DNA of 64,000 nucleotides, taken from contig BCJC01000003.1 in assembly GCA_001600175.1 (NCBI GenBank), forward strand, positions 2,232,001 through 2,296,000, written 5' to 3'. The notes beneath the pieces are model-generated. The model was not told the origin of the DNA. It did not search any database and was given only the letters and a program-made list of their open reading frames with translations. This document shows, piece after piece, positions 32,454 to 42,957 of this stretch (position 1 is its first letter; each line of letters opens with the position of its first letter). A program made the translations under genes and the position numbers. Origin of the DNA: Erythrobasidium yunnanense. Its lineage: Eukaryota > Basidiomycota > Cystobasidiomycetes > Erythrobasidiales > Erythrobasidiaceae.

Positions 32454-34474
32454 ATGGACGAAAAGGATCAGATTGACAAGCTGGAGACCGCTCAGTCGGT
32501 AGATGGTGGACAGGCAGCCAAGACGCTCAAGGTAGGTGCAAGTCATTTGTGATCTTGGACAAAGTTGCTGAATGTATCCACAGGTCGATAAGGACGGTCT
32601 TGCCTTACTGCCTCAGCCGTCCGATGACCCCGGTGACCCGCTCAATTGGCCCCAAAGATGGAAGTGGTTTGTCCTACTGCAGGCATCTATCTTGGCCTTC
32701 CTCGGTGTGAGTATCCTATAATTGCAGCCGGCACGCTTGCTAATATCGCAAGTATAGCCTTTCTGCCACAGTCTCATCAACCCCGCCTACATCCCTCTAT
32801 CCAAAGACTTTCACATCACAACACAGACAGCTAGTTATCAGACTACTATAGCTATCGTCTTTGCAGGAGGTGTGCAACAACAACAATTCCTTCGGTATGC
32901 AGTAAGCTGACAGACGTTTCAGTCGCACCTTTCCTATGGGTCCCGCTCGGCAATGTCTACGGTCGACGACCCGTCTTCCTGGGTGCAACAGCTGTTACAG
33001 TCGCTGCTATCTGCGGTGCGGGCGCTGCCAATTCTTTCGGTGCACTTCTGGCGGCCCGGGCTCTACACGGCTTCTTCTCATCCTCGGCAATGGCGTTGGG
33101 CGCAGCAGTTGCATGCGATCTTTTCTTCCTACACGAGCGTGGAAAGGCTATAGGCATTTTTGCCCTCTTCGTATCGAACGGTGCACATATTTCGCCCATA
33201 CCTGGAGGATTTCTAGGTACGAATTGTTATTCAAGGATGGCCAAGCACACTAAGCCTGAACACTATATAGGACAATATGTTGGGTACCGATGGTGCTACT
33301 GGCTAGGAGCGATATGCACAGGCGCTATGTTGGTGCTCATGTTCTTCTGTTTCCCGGAGACCCTATATCGCGATCGAAATCGACCTGAACAACATCAAGC
33401 ATTAGGAGCAAGCTTTAATGCGGTATTGAAGAAGAAGCTCAAGCTATGGGGACACAAATCGCCCAATCATAACCTCCGAGCTATCGACTTTATCAGGCCT
33501 CTTCAGATGTGGGTCTTTCAGCTCCAACGTTCTGTCGCCAGCAGGCTGACCACATGGTCCATGTTCAAGGCTTGCTTATCCATCCGTCGCCTTCCCTGTG
33601 GCATACTATTCCGTCGCGTTTGCGTTCGCATCGATAGAACCAGCAGTCACGGTCGCCAGTATCTTTAACGCAAACTATAAATTCAATGCCAGGCATGCTA
33701 CCATCATATCTAGCTATTTAGGGTGACTCTGAGTCATTTCCCCATCATATTTAGCCAATCTGGGCTCGTTTTGGGAATATCTCTGACCATAGGCAATACC
33801 CTTGGCGAGCTTCTGGGCGGCCCCTTCGTACGTACCATTCTTTTGATAGTACTAATTCAAGCTGATACTCTGCACAGGTCGATGCAGCGCTCCGTCGATA
33901 CAGACTCAAGCATAACGGCGAACCCGAGCCAGAAGTACGCCTTCGCCCTGTGTGGATGGGTGCAGCCATCCTCCCAGTCGGTCTCTTGATCTACGGCTTC
34001 GGGATACACTATAAAATACACTGGGCAGTGCCCTGTGTCGGAATGGCTATCGCCTGTTTTGGGCTACAGATTATCGCTACGGTCTGCTACTCGTATACAT
34101 CGGACTGCTATAAGGTAAGCTTGAGACGATTTGCCGCGTACGGAGAATCTCCTAAATCACCATACATGGGCAGCCTCAAACCGCCGATACAGCTCAGCTC
34201 TTCAACTTCGGTCGTCAAACTTTTGGCTTCACGCTAGGCACGTCTTATAGCATATCGTATCATCTCAAGTAATTGTAGTACTAATTCCTACTTCCTTTGG
34301 CCTGATGTAGGTTTCTTCTCGCTCCCTCTTGGGCATAAGATTGGCTTCCAGATCAGCTTTATCATCTATGCCTTGATCACAGTAGTGTTCCTCTTGCCTG
34401 TCGTCTGGCTGATGCGATACGGACATCGAACTCGGGAACGGCTTGGAAAACCCAACTTCGACAAGGATCTGTGA
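32454..34474 (+). CDS. MFS transporter
   Basis: A membrane transporter of the major facilitator superfamily. The ATG at 32454 starts MDEKDQIDKLETAQSVDGGQ. After an intron, DDPGDPLNWPQRWKWFVLLQ is the usual entry into TM1. Exons then give PFCHSLINPAYIPLSKDFHI, VAPFLWVPLGNVYGRRPVFL (motif A-like loop) and GAGAANSFGALLAARALHGF. Next come FYLG-like segments with RWCYWLGAICTGAMLVLMFF and ETLYRDRNRP, a central cytoplasmic loop and the second half: LAYPSVAFPVAYYSVAFAFA, LGISLTIGNTLGELLGGPF, RPVWMGAAILPVGLLIYGFG and FQISFIIYALITVVFLLPVV. It ends LGKPNFDKDL at 34472-34474. About eight introns keep frame. Given its divergent partner, uptake or export of an aromatic acid is likely but unproven. Confidence 0.85.
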
Positions 34475-34790
34475 AGCCTGGCCGAGGACAGCGTCGCCAA
34501 CAAAGTACCGTAACGTCGCCCTCCGTTGAGCAGAGAAGATTGCATGATATTGCAAAGGTCAAAGTAGTATAGTCAGTATGTCAAGGCAATCTACGCTGTG
34601 CGGGTTCTGTATAGTGTCAGTAAACATATCCTCATAGGTCCGCTAGACATCCGTAAAGAGTGTCGAAAACGAGGCTGTCGACTGTCTGCTACATTGCTTG
34701 ACCATGATTGCCCGAGTTTCGGTTACAACAAGTCAGCTCAAGATACCTATTTCCCAACAAGCATCTGTTGCCTGCAAAAGAGTAATGGCG
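34475..34790. other. Convergent intergenic gap
   Basis: A 316-bp gap between the 3' ends of the MFS gene and SNF4. No feature is recognised. Confidence 0.5.
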
Positions 34791-36672
34791 CTATTGTATG
34801 CCCAGACCAGATACGCCTTCATTGATTTCGTCCAGCTCATCGTCTCCTACCACTCTGGGTATCGCCAAACCCTCTTCCTCCGATCTAAATCCTAACCCAA
34901 CCACTTTGACACCCGACAAGCTGCTTGACCCGACTATGTACTTGAGTATGTCCGACAAGCACAGTATACCAACTAATCTCCCAGGAACCTTGCCAGGCCC
35001 ACCGCCTTGCATTTCAGATGCTGGATCATCGGATTCCACAATAACGAATCTGTGCGCCCTCTTCTCCCGGACATACGCTAGTATGCTTGCTAGAGAATCT
35101 TCAGGTGTACACGTCACCACTCCTGGGAAGTCCTTGCTCCGCCGACTTAGGGCATCTTCTATCGTGAGGTCTAGAACTTGATAGGCGTTCGAGCGGACTA
35201 AATCGACCACGTCTACTGCTTCGTAGAGGTTGATGACTTGCCCCGTCTCGTTATCGACTATCGGAACGGCAGAAATGCCCAAGTCGCTGAAAAGGTGCAC
35301 TACGTCAAAGACGGTGGTCTGGAGTGTCGCTGTTGCAAGAGGGTGAAACCGATCGGTGTATGGTGGAGAGTCGGCTGCTGATGCTGCAGGGTCTATGTTG
35401 CGGGATTGTGACGGCTCGTTTGATGCATCATGCAGATCAGCGTGTTGCGGAGGTGGAGGAGAGAAGGTAGATGCATGAGTAGGATGGGGCGAAAGATTGT
35501 CTTCAGGATCTTGTGGAAGACCTTCTTCCGGATGGAATGAAGTAGGCATTGGCCGTTGCGTAGTAGGTACAAAGCTGCGTGACCGCTGCCGCCTATTCCC
35601 TTGCCCGCTTGCTGTCGAAGGCGTATGTCGAGGCTGTACTGCTTCGCCATTGGGAGAGAAGCTTGACAGATATGTGCCAACACCGAGAGTACCGATTGAT
35701 TCTGTCAAGCGCGAGCACTCATCTCGGCACTGTCCCGCAAAGTCAGCTCAGTACAGCACAGAACCCAAAACCGGGAGCTCACATTGATAGCTATGAACTT
35801 CAGCACGCGATATTGTGTAAGAACGGAAACTATCGTCTCCTTGCCCGTTTCTTGGTCCTTATCAATAAGAGGTAGACGCCGCGCGTGCGTTCTCACCAGG
35901 GCAGCGCAGGCTGTATATAGTTGATCATCTGGATGAACAGAGATTATGGGCGGAGGAGGAACGTCTATTGCAACTTCGATATCTGCAAGGCCAGTTCAGC
36001 GGACTTGTAGGCATAGTGTGAAGAACAAGAAAGCTCGCACCTCTTAGAGAGGATAAGTCCACGCTCTCTACTTCTATCGCTGCGTTGTCGTACGTTGTCG
36101 CGCTCAGATAGTAGAATTGGATAAGATGGATGATGTCGACCAGAGTGAACATGCCGACAAAGCGGTACTTTGACGAGTCGTATAGAGGGGCAGACACCAC
36201 GCCTGATATTCACATGGATCGAATCATGGAAGGTGCGAACGTCAGCGGAGTCTAGGTACTGAACTGCAATCACGGCCGCGAGACCAAACTGACCATTAGT
36301 TTGCATTGCGACCAGGGCTCTCTTGATTAGGAGTTTGTTATCAAAGACTATGAGTCTGAACGATTCAGGAAGGATGTCGAAGCAGCTTTCGCGCCGCAAG
36401 AAGCTCCGGATAGCGCTGAGCGCCTGACGGTGATGAGGCGGCCGCCCAGCTGTCCCTAAACTCCCTCTGGATCGCGCATCTTTCGACGCTGAAGCTGCAG
36501 TCGACGCTGCTGAATGAGAAGTCGAGGTCCTTCGCCGGGGTGCTGATCCAGGTGTTGAAGTCGCTGTCGCTGCTTTCGAAGGTGTCGCTGCTGTATTCGC
36601 TCCCTCGCTACTCCTGCTGCTACTGCCTTGCTGCGAAGTCGAAGCTTCCGCTATGTGCTGCTCCCCTTGCAT
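34791..36672 (-). CDS. SNF4: AMPK/SNF1 gamma subunit
   Basis: Snf4 is the adenine-nucleotide-sensing subunit of the SNF1 kinase. The ATG at 36672 opens a Ser/Thr/Ala-rich leader of about 95 residues. CBS1 starts IRSFLRRESCFDILPESFRL with FDNKLLIKRALVAMQTN; the next exon gives VVSAPLYDSSKYRFVGMFTL and VDIIHLIQFYYLSATTYDNA. CBS2 spans exons at 35705-35900. In the last exon ESIGTLGVGTYLSSF is followed by a low-complexity insert of about 100 residues, after which CBS3 resumes FHPLATATLQTTVFDVVHLF and SDLGISAVPIVDNETGQVIN. CBS4 has AYVREKRAHRFVIVESDDPA and LVGILCLSDILKYIVGS. The insert and leader are longer than in yeast Snf4. Strong family match. Confidence 0.93.
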
Positions 36673-36899
36673 CTTGGTGAGTGTATCGACGCTCGTTCAT
36701 TCCAGATGAAGGATAGGGGCAACGGCACGCACAAGCTTAGCTTTGGCATTTGAAGTACTATCAACATTGGACTGATACTAGGCTACATGGCATCGTGAAT
36801 AGCTATACAGGGCAAAGCAAGGACGCAGCACTAGATATGCTAAAAATTTCGGAGGTACGCATAACAAATTTGAGGCAGCGACGGCACACATATCCCAGA

Positions 36900-39098
36900 T
36901 TACGCTTGGTCAGGATTGGGAGACGAAGGAACCTCGGCTGTCTCTGCCCGAGTCGCGTTGAGCTGATTGGGGCCGCTCATCGAGCCAGCTCGTACCCTAT
37001 TCCGTCTCTGCTGCACGTAGCGTAGGAAGCGGCTGGAAGTAGGCGCCTGAATAGCATTACCGGTGTTTGTATCTTGCTCAGGTGAAGTGGCTTCGGCAAG
37101 CGGCGCTTCAGAAGGAGCGGTAGAGGCTCTGTTGGATCTCCCGGAACTGAGCACAATACGCCTCAGCTCGCTAGCCAGTGCTGTCGCGCTGGAGCCTCGA
37201 CGCTGTCCAGCTGTCGGTCGAGTTGCAGAAGCATCGCCATCCTCTACGGCTGATGAAGGCGCCTCTTTCGCAAGATCGAGGCGGCACAGGGGACATAAGG
37301 AAGATACGTTGAGCAGCCATGGTACGACACACTGCGTGAAAACATCGTCAGCAAGTAAACTCGTAAGTAAGGCCGGGAATTCGCTTACTGCATCGTGGAA
37401 GCGATGCCGCGAATCGCATGGCAGGATGCGGATATCGTCCCCGTCCTCAAAGTCCAGTAAGCAGATAGGACATGTAATACTATCGTTGACCTGGGTAGGA
37501 TCTGTCGTGTCGACCTGACCTTGATCTGAAGAGCTGATATTTGCAGTGGAGGGTTTAGCCTGATGCTGAGCAGGATCTGCAAGCGTCGCGTCCGTGGCTG
37601 ATCGATCATGTTGTGCTAGATTGATCGTGGAAGCAGCAGTAACTAAAGTTGCAGCTTGACTCGGTTCTTGGGCATGCGAAATCTCTCCTGCATCTTCATC
37701 GTTCTGGTTGCGATCCGTACTGAGCCTATACATGGGTACATCCTCCACTGGTCTCGGGAGAGCAGCAGTCGTGGCCGCCAGAGGGGTTGGATAAGCAGCT
37801 TCCTCATCATCATCTTTGAGCGGAGGTGTTCCTGCTCCTGCAGCCCTCGCATTCGGCCCATCTGCAGCTGTTCCTTCTGCGTTTCTATCTCCACCCGACA
37901 GGAACTTGACAACCGGGAAGGTGTCCAAAATAGCCTTGGTGAGTCCGCCTGCTCTCGATTGGCCTGCATCTCCAGGGCTGTTCCTGTTTCTGGCTCTTGG
38001 TCCATATCGCTCTGGATGGCGTATGGCGCGCACAGCACCAGATATGATGACTACGAGGAAGAGGATCGTGACACATCCTGTGATGGCATACAGGATGATC
38101 ATGGCAAGTCCTGTGTTTCCGCTTCTGCCACCTGAGCTTTGACTTTGCTGTGTGGTCACTGTGCCCTCCATATTGTCGCTGTTGAAGATGGTAGCTACCA
38201 AGTAGAACGCTCCAGAGTTCGGCGTCACCGTTGCAGAGGGTGCAGCTGCTGTTGAGGAAGATAGACCACCACCTGTGGTAGGCCCGAAGAGCGAAGGCGT
38301 AGTGGCAGTCACTGTTGGTCCGCCGAGGAGGTTCACTAGATACTCGATATTCGAGCGAGCAGAATTGAGCAGATTTCCATCATACCAGTACTGCGATGGC
38401 CCGACGTTGCTAGTGGCGCGGAAGAAAAAGATGGGGTTAGCCTTTCGCAATACTACATAAGATTGTTGGAGTGCTGAGCTCACATAAACTGCCGTAGTAT
38501 GGCTAATGCCGACATGCGACTGGTCGTGACGTAGACATCCATAGTCCCATTAAAGAGGGCGACAAAGTTTGAGTCCAAGGCGCATGTAGTTCCAGAGATG
38601 GAATACAGGATAGCTGTACTTGCGCCAGCGCTTTTAGCCATGGAAAAGACATCGAGCGAGCTTGGATTGTTCATATCGGCGGTATCTGAATCGGCGTCGC
38701 ACGACACCAGCGCAATCCATGGGACATCGCTAGAGACGGTTGCATTGACACCTGTGAAACGCACGAGTGCGCCCTAATCGAAGTAAGGTATTTCAGCTGA
38801 ATGCGCAAGCGCCATTGTAATGCCGGCTTGGGAGGAAAGACCTTACCCTGTAGCCGTCGTTCTGAGGATTGTCTAGGTTGACGAGTTGCTGGCTGAGAGC
38901 ATCGATGTAGGCAGACTGGCCGCTGGGCAGCCAGTTGATCTGGATGCTATCTTGAGGCAGACTTCCTAGGACGCCGGTCTCGTTCGAAGGGCTAGCCGGT
39001 GTGTAGGCTGCAGCATGCAGTACTCCCAGATGTAGGAATCCAAGCAGATAGAGCATCATTGTCGCTGCTGCTACATTGTTGCAGCGGAAATGCAGCAT
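36900..39098 (-). CDS. PA-TM-RING E3 ubiquitin ligase
   Basis: A membrane-anchored ubiquitin ligase. The ATG at 39098 starts MLHFRCNNVAAATMMLYLLG followed by a hydrophobic run ending in AAAY, a likely signal peptide. A lumenal PA-like domain spans about 38500-39050, with GVNATVSSDVPWIALVSCDA and SAGASTAILYSISGTTCALD. One transmembrane helix follows: GLAMIILYAITGCVTILFLV. The cytoplasmic part has acidic and Ala-rich linkers, then a RING-H2 finger: ITCPICLLDFEDGDDIRILP, CDSRHRFHDA, an intron (about 37333-37389) and CVVPWLLNVSSLCPLCRLDL. The zinc ligands match C3H2C3 order. A Ser/Thr-rich tail of about 110 residues ends PSSPNPDQA. Location is likely endosomal, vacuolar or Golgi membrane by family analogy. 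It is divergent from NAA38. Confidence 0.9.
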
Positions 39099-39276
39099 CG
39101 ACGTCGGAGTTCTCGGCCAACGAGCGCCCACAGAAAGGTCGACAAAGAGCACACAAAAGCAGTAGATCCAAGGCCAGATGTCGATGTGGGCGTCCTTCTT
39201 CTCTGACTTTACGCAGACGCCGTTCTTGTTTCGAAAGTCGGATCACTCTTGGATCAGAAGCAACCCTTGAAATAAG
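39099..39276. promoter_or_regulatory. Short divergent promoter
   Basis: Only 178 bp lie between the start codons of the RING ligase gene (minus) and the NAA38 gene (plus), so both promoters must share this space. Confidence 0.5.
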
Positions 39277-39673
39277 ATGAAAGCGACGATTGCATCGGCC
39301 GCGAATGTTATGCATAATGCCAGCACTCAAGACATTAACGATGGCTTATCGCCGCGAGATCCTGCCGCTATCGCCAGCCTGACCTCCCTGCTCGATACGA
39401 CTTGGCGCATCTCCCTCAAAGGCCCTCATGTTCGCACGTTTATTGGGCGCTTCGTAGTAGTTGACAGACAGGTGCATCTCCTGCGAAACCTCTAGCCTTC
39501 GATGCCGGGCAACTCCCGCTGATGCAGCTACTCTGGGTTGTTAGCGCAATGTCGTTCTCGACGACGCTTTCGAGCTCTTTCGCAATGGCTCAGAACGCAA
39601 TGTTGGACTCATCATGATCCCTGGTCAGGACATTGCGACGGCAGAAGTCGATAGGGATACTGTGATCGCGTAG
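39277..39673 (+). CDS. NAA38: NatC N-acetyltransferase auxiliary subunit, LSMD1/Naa38
   Basis: A small Sm-fold protein that supports the NatC N-terminal acetyltransferase. The ATG at 39277 starts MKATIASAANVMHNASTQDI. Exon 1 (39277-39471) contains LTSLLDTTWRISLKGPHVRT and FIGRFVVVDRQ, the first Sm motif. The intron 39472-39544 (gtgcat..ttgttag) joins in phase 0 to RNVVLDDAFELFRNGSERNV and GLIMIPGQDIATAEVDRDTV, the second Sm motif with the IMIPG strand typical of LSMD1. Total 107 residues, a usual size. The second exon alone is too short to be noticed as an open frame. Confidence 0.88.
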
Positions 39674-40127
39674 CCAGGCAGGAGACTATGTCTCGCCAAT
39701 CTGGGGGCAGAATCAGGATCGTCAAGGACGATGACACTGTTCTTTCAGCTACAACACTGTACAAGGATTGTGGAAGCCCATACAAGGCCAGGACAACGGC
39801 ATCAACGTTCATAGGAGAATGCCAAAGGGGACGTAGACAACCTCCCTTCAAGTAGCTTTGAAGGGCGCCAACTGCGGTTTTGTGCGCACAATAAGCTGGG
39901 ATCCACATCCTTGCGCTCTCGTTCACGCCATATACGAACGACCAGCAAATACAACAGCCGAAGCCATTAGAGCAAGCATTTCGAACATAGTAGCAGCAAC
40001 GTGAGCAGTGCATCCTTGCCTTCAGCTCATATGGCTTATACGTTTCCATCCTTACCACTATTGCTATTGAGAACCAATAGCTGCGGTATACATTCGTTCT
40101 CTTGGCCCCTTAGCATACTAGAGGACT
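39674..40127. other. Intergenic, nothing recognised
   Basis: A 454-bp gap. A minus-strand open frame across it (39612-40058) overlaps the NAA38 exon and has no family features, so it is not annotated. Confidence 0.5.
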
Positions 40128-40961
40128 ATGTCGGAAAGCAGTGAACGAACCTCCGATTCGCACAAAGCAAGCAAGCGGTCGACCTCTTCTCAAAAGACTC
40201 GCAGAGGATCCGCTGCCTCCAGCCGAAGCTCCACATCAACGATTTCAGTCGGGAGTCTATCGCCCTCCGAGATCGAAGAGACAGTATAGCGGTACGCAAA
40301 GAAAGGCACCATGATGGATCTGTGCAAAATCAAGGATATTGTCTTGGAATCTGGTGCAACAGATCTGGAAGATAACCTTCGATTGTCAGGGACTTGCAAG
40401 TCTTGGAATGTGTGGGCCTCCCTTAAGGATTTTCACCTTGAACGAGATCGAGCAGTTCTCTCACGACTCCTCAATGCCCTCCGGCTCCCGGGCAGCCTCC
40501 CTGGCGCCAGGGACATCCAAAACCAAGCCATTCGTGGCTTCAAGGAGTCTTATCAATGGTACATCTCCCATAACGACATGAATTTTCTACAAGCCGCTTT
40601 AGGCGACAATACCGCACGAAGGAAAAGTCAGACTGCTCTGTCCTCAATACTGCGAACGATCGAATGGTGGACTAAGCAGCCTACGTTTCCCACAGCGATT
40701 ATAGCTGTTGATTGGTGTCCTGTGGATGCTCTGGCAACAAGAATAATAACAGAAGACGGCACATTCACCCCCAAGCAGTTCACTGCGGGGGACACCACGG
40801 TATTGATTCATGTCAGAAACCTCTATCGTCAAGCAAAGAGCCGCGACAAACGCGAAAGGATCAACGCCAGGTTTCGTGAAAAATACAGTCTCGCCTACAA
40901 CGAGGGATCGGCAAGGCTCGTACCTCGACCAATCGATGTCGCTGGCCGCCTCGGTTTGTAG
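40128..40961 (+). CDS. Paralogue A of an uncharacterised family, interrupted by in-frame TAG
   Basis: The ATG at 40128 reads MSESSERTSDSHKASKRSTS and a Ser-rich leader to LSPSEIEETV. A TAG at 40287-40289 then breaks the frame, which continues in the same phase as RYAKKGTMMDLCKIKDIVLE up to the stop at 40961. An ATG at 40311 could still start a 216-residue protein without the leader. Blocks shared with paralogue B: SLKDFHLERDRAVLSRLLNA with LRLPGS, RTIEWWTKQP, the ITEDGTFTPKQF strand, and REKYSLAYNEGSARLVPRPI. No known domain is recognised. GT/AG sites close to the TAG are too near each other (about 18 nt) to splice it out. It may be a young pseudogene or a start-shifted gene. Confidence 0.6.
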
Positions 40962-41503
40962 GCTTGTCAGGGGATCAGACAATCTAGGCTATGGTAATCT
41001 GGAGGAGATTTTGGGCTCAGAGTTTGATAACAACCCATTGCAGAATTTTGGTGTTTGCTCAATATTGTAAGCTTGCTGCACATGAATCTGCACTCATCAT
41101 CAAACAGTAGCACTAGCTTATGCCGAATGCATCAAGCATTAAGCTTCGAATGCACTCCTTACCCGGCCATTCACCTGCTGTCATCTGTTGTTCCACGACC
41201 GACATCGCCGTCTGTCGGAACTTCTGAAATTTTCGCAAAAAGGCCAGGACAGATCCGCTGCCTCGCGGCTCAAGCTCGGCTCTCTTCACCTCCTTCATCA
41301 AAGAGCGCTGCCGCCTATACCTCAATCGGTTTCCCTGATCTGAGAATGACGAGTCCTCTACATTCGGACAAAGGGCATGTGTGGTCTTACAAGAGGCCTC
41401 GCCTCTCTTTGACTGAAGCCTCGTGTTCAGTTGGTATCCTCCTTGCTTGTCCCCCGACTGCCCCCTACTCAAGGCCATTCACTCAATTCAAGTGCACGCC
41501 AAG
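40962..41503. other. Intergenic between the paralogues
   Basis: A 542-bp gap that should hold the promoter of paralogue B. A long plus-strand open frame (41055-41711) overlaps into B out of phase and shows only biased composition; it is not annotated. No repeat is seen. Confidence 0.5.
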
Positions 41504-42409
41504 ATGCCATCCGCCAATCACAAATCATCCTCCTCACCTTCAGGAAAGAGCACTCCCTCATCCTCCCCGTCCGAAGAAGACCTCAAGGGAAGTGTCTTAC
41601 GCAAATCTTCAGCTATATCTTCACGGGCAAGCTCCGCATCAAGCGGTCCTGCCATCTCAGTGGATGGGTTGCGCGCCGCCGACATCGAGACTACCACTGA
41701 ATGGGCTATGACGGAAACGATATCCATGCCCCACATTAGAACAATTGATTTCAAGGCTGGAAGGGCACGATGCAAGGATTTACTGCTTCTCAATGTCGAA
41801 GGCTCTAGCCACGTCAAGCATACAGACTTCCAGCTCTTCAAGGACAGATTCGAGTTCGGAAGACTTCTCAACATTATGCGACTATCCAAGAACGAGTTTG
41901 GTGTCGAAGACTTGCAAGACAAGGCAAAGCGAGAATTCATGGCTAGATTCCCTTGCTTTTCGCACAATTCGTGGGGCTGTCAGCTTGAGACACCTTACAT
42001 ACCAGGCAAAGGTCCCATCTCTCGTAGAACTAGTCAAACTTCGATGTCTAACGTTCCTGGTACTGCCGAATGGTATGGCAAGCAGAAGACTAAGACTGCC
42101 CGGATCACAGATGTGGTCGAAGATGAGCACCGCCGCTATCTACGCATCCGCACTGAGAAAGGTGACACCCACTCGAAGAAGTTCCTATCGGATGAAGATC
42201 GAAAAGTATTGGCCAATCTAAAAAACATCCAAGACTACCTTCCAGAGTACCGTCAGAAATCCAAGGCCAAGTTCCTGAATAAGTACTCAGATGTCGAGTA
42301 CAACGAGGGTTACAAAAAGCTAGTCGTTTCTCCCGACTATGTAAAACCGGTTCGTAAGACTCCGAAGAAAACCCTGAATCAGTATCGATTCAGCAAGAAG
42401 TGGGTATGA
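41504..42409 (+). CDS. Paralogue B of the uncharacterised family
   Basis: A single-exon protein of 301 residues; the ATG at 41504 starts MPSANHKSSSSPSGKSTPSS. The first 60 residues are Ser-rich and probably disordered. The conserved part runs from IRTIDFKAGRARCKDLLLLN through DFQLFKDRFEFGRLLNIMRL to DLQDKAKREFMARFPCFSHN, then TAEWYGKQKTKTARITDVVE, YLRIRTEKGDTHSKKFLSDE and LNKYSDVEYNEGYKKLVVSP. It is rich in Lys/Arg near the end (VRKTPKKTLNQYRFSKKW), which suggests nuclear location or nucleic-acid contact, but that is inference. I know no family with this pattern. The tandem copy upstream supports it being a real gene. Confidence 0.7.
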   Translation: MPSANHKSSSSPSGKSTPSSSPSEEDLKGSVLRKSSAISSRASSASSGPAISVDGLRAADIETTTEWAMTETISMPHIRTIDFKAGRARCKDLLLLNVEGSSHVKHTDFQLFKDRFEFGRLLNIMRLSKNEFGVEDLQDKAKREFMARFPCFSHNSWGCQLETPYIPGKGPISRRTSQTSMSNVPGTAEWYGKQKTKTARITDVVEDEHRRYLRIRTEKGDTHSKKFLSDEDRKVLANLKNIQDYLPEYRQKSKAKFLNKYSDVEYNEGYKKLVVSPDYVKPVRKTPKKTLNQYRFSKKWV

Positions 42410-42957
42410 TCGTTGTATGCCAGCTGATACTCCTCTTCTTACGATCTGAGGAACTTCTGTGCCAGTCAATGCTGCTTCATCGCGTCTTAGCATTGCGCTT
42501 TCGCAGCATCCAACGATTGCAAACTTAAGACGCATACATTGCCTGCTGTTTGTGTTTCCGAGTTGCGTCGCTTCTACCGCTGACTGTACTTCTATGCTGA
42601 TTGCGCTGGCTGTTCACTAGCCCAAGATGCACGAATAACGGGACAAGCGGCCGAGCAAGTGCATCAGGTATCTCATTCGATTGATTGTACTTTATGTTTG
42701 ACTTTGTACGGGTTCAGAAAAGAGATTAATAAAGGTACGGTTAACGAATGTAATAGACAAAAGAAGAAAATGCAGTTTCTGCTATTTGCGCACGATGCCT
42801 AGATGACCTAGCAAGTCTCCAACACCATTCGCCATGCTATTTACTGCATAAGGGTCTGGCGGGAATGTGAGGAGGCCGACCGAGGCCGCAAAAGATTAAG
42901 GGGAAAAAGATGGAAGGCAAAGTCGCCAATTGCATTCTAAAGCGTACGATTACGATT
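42410..42957. other. Convergent 3' intergenic region
   Basis: About 550 bp between paralogue B and the PMA1 stop codon. Probably both 3' untranslated regions; nothing else is seen. Confidence 0.5.

Noticed and set aside
39612-40058. 148-codon minus-strand frame
   Set aside because: Overlaps the spliced NAA38 exon and has no domain or paralogue; composition is not protein-like.
40287-40289. TAG as recoded codon in paralogue A
   Set aside because: No supporting structure or family precedent is visible; decay or a downstream start is simpler.
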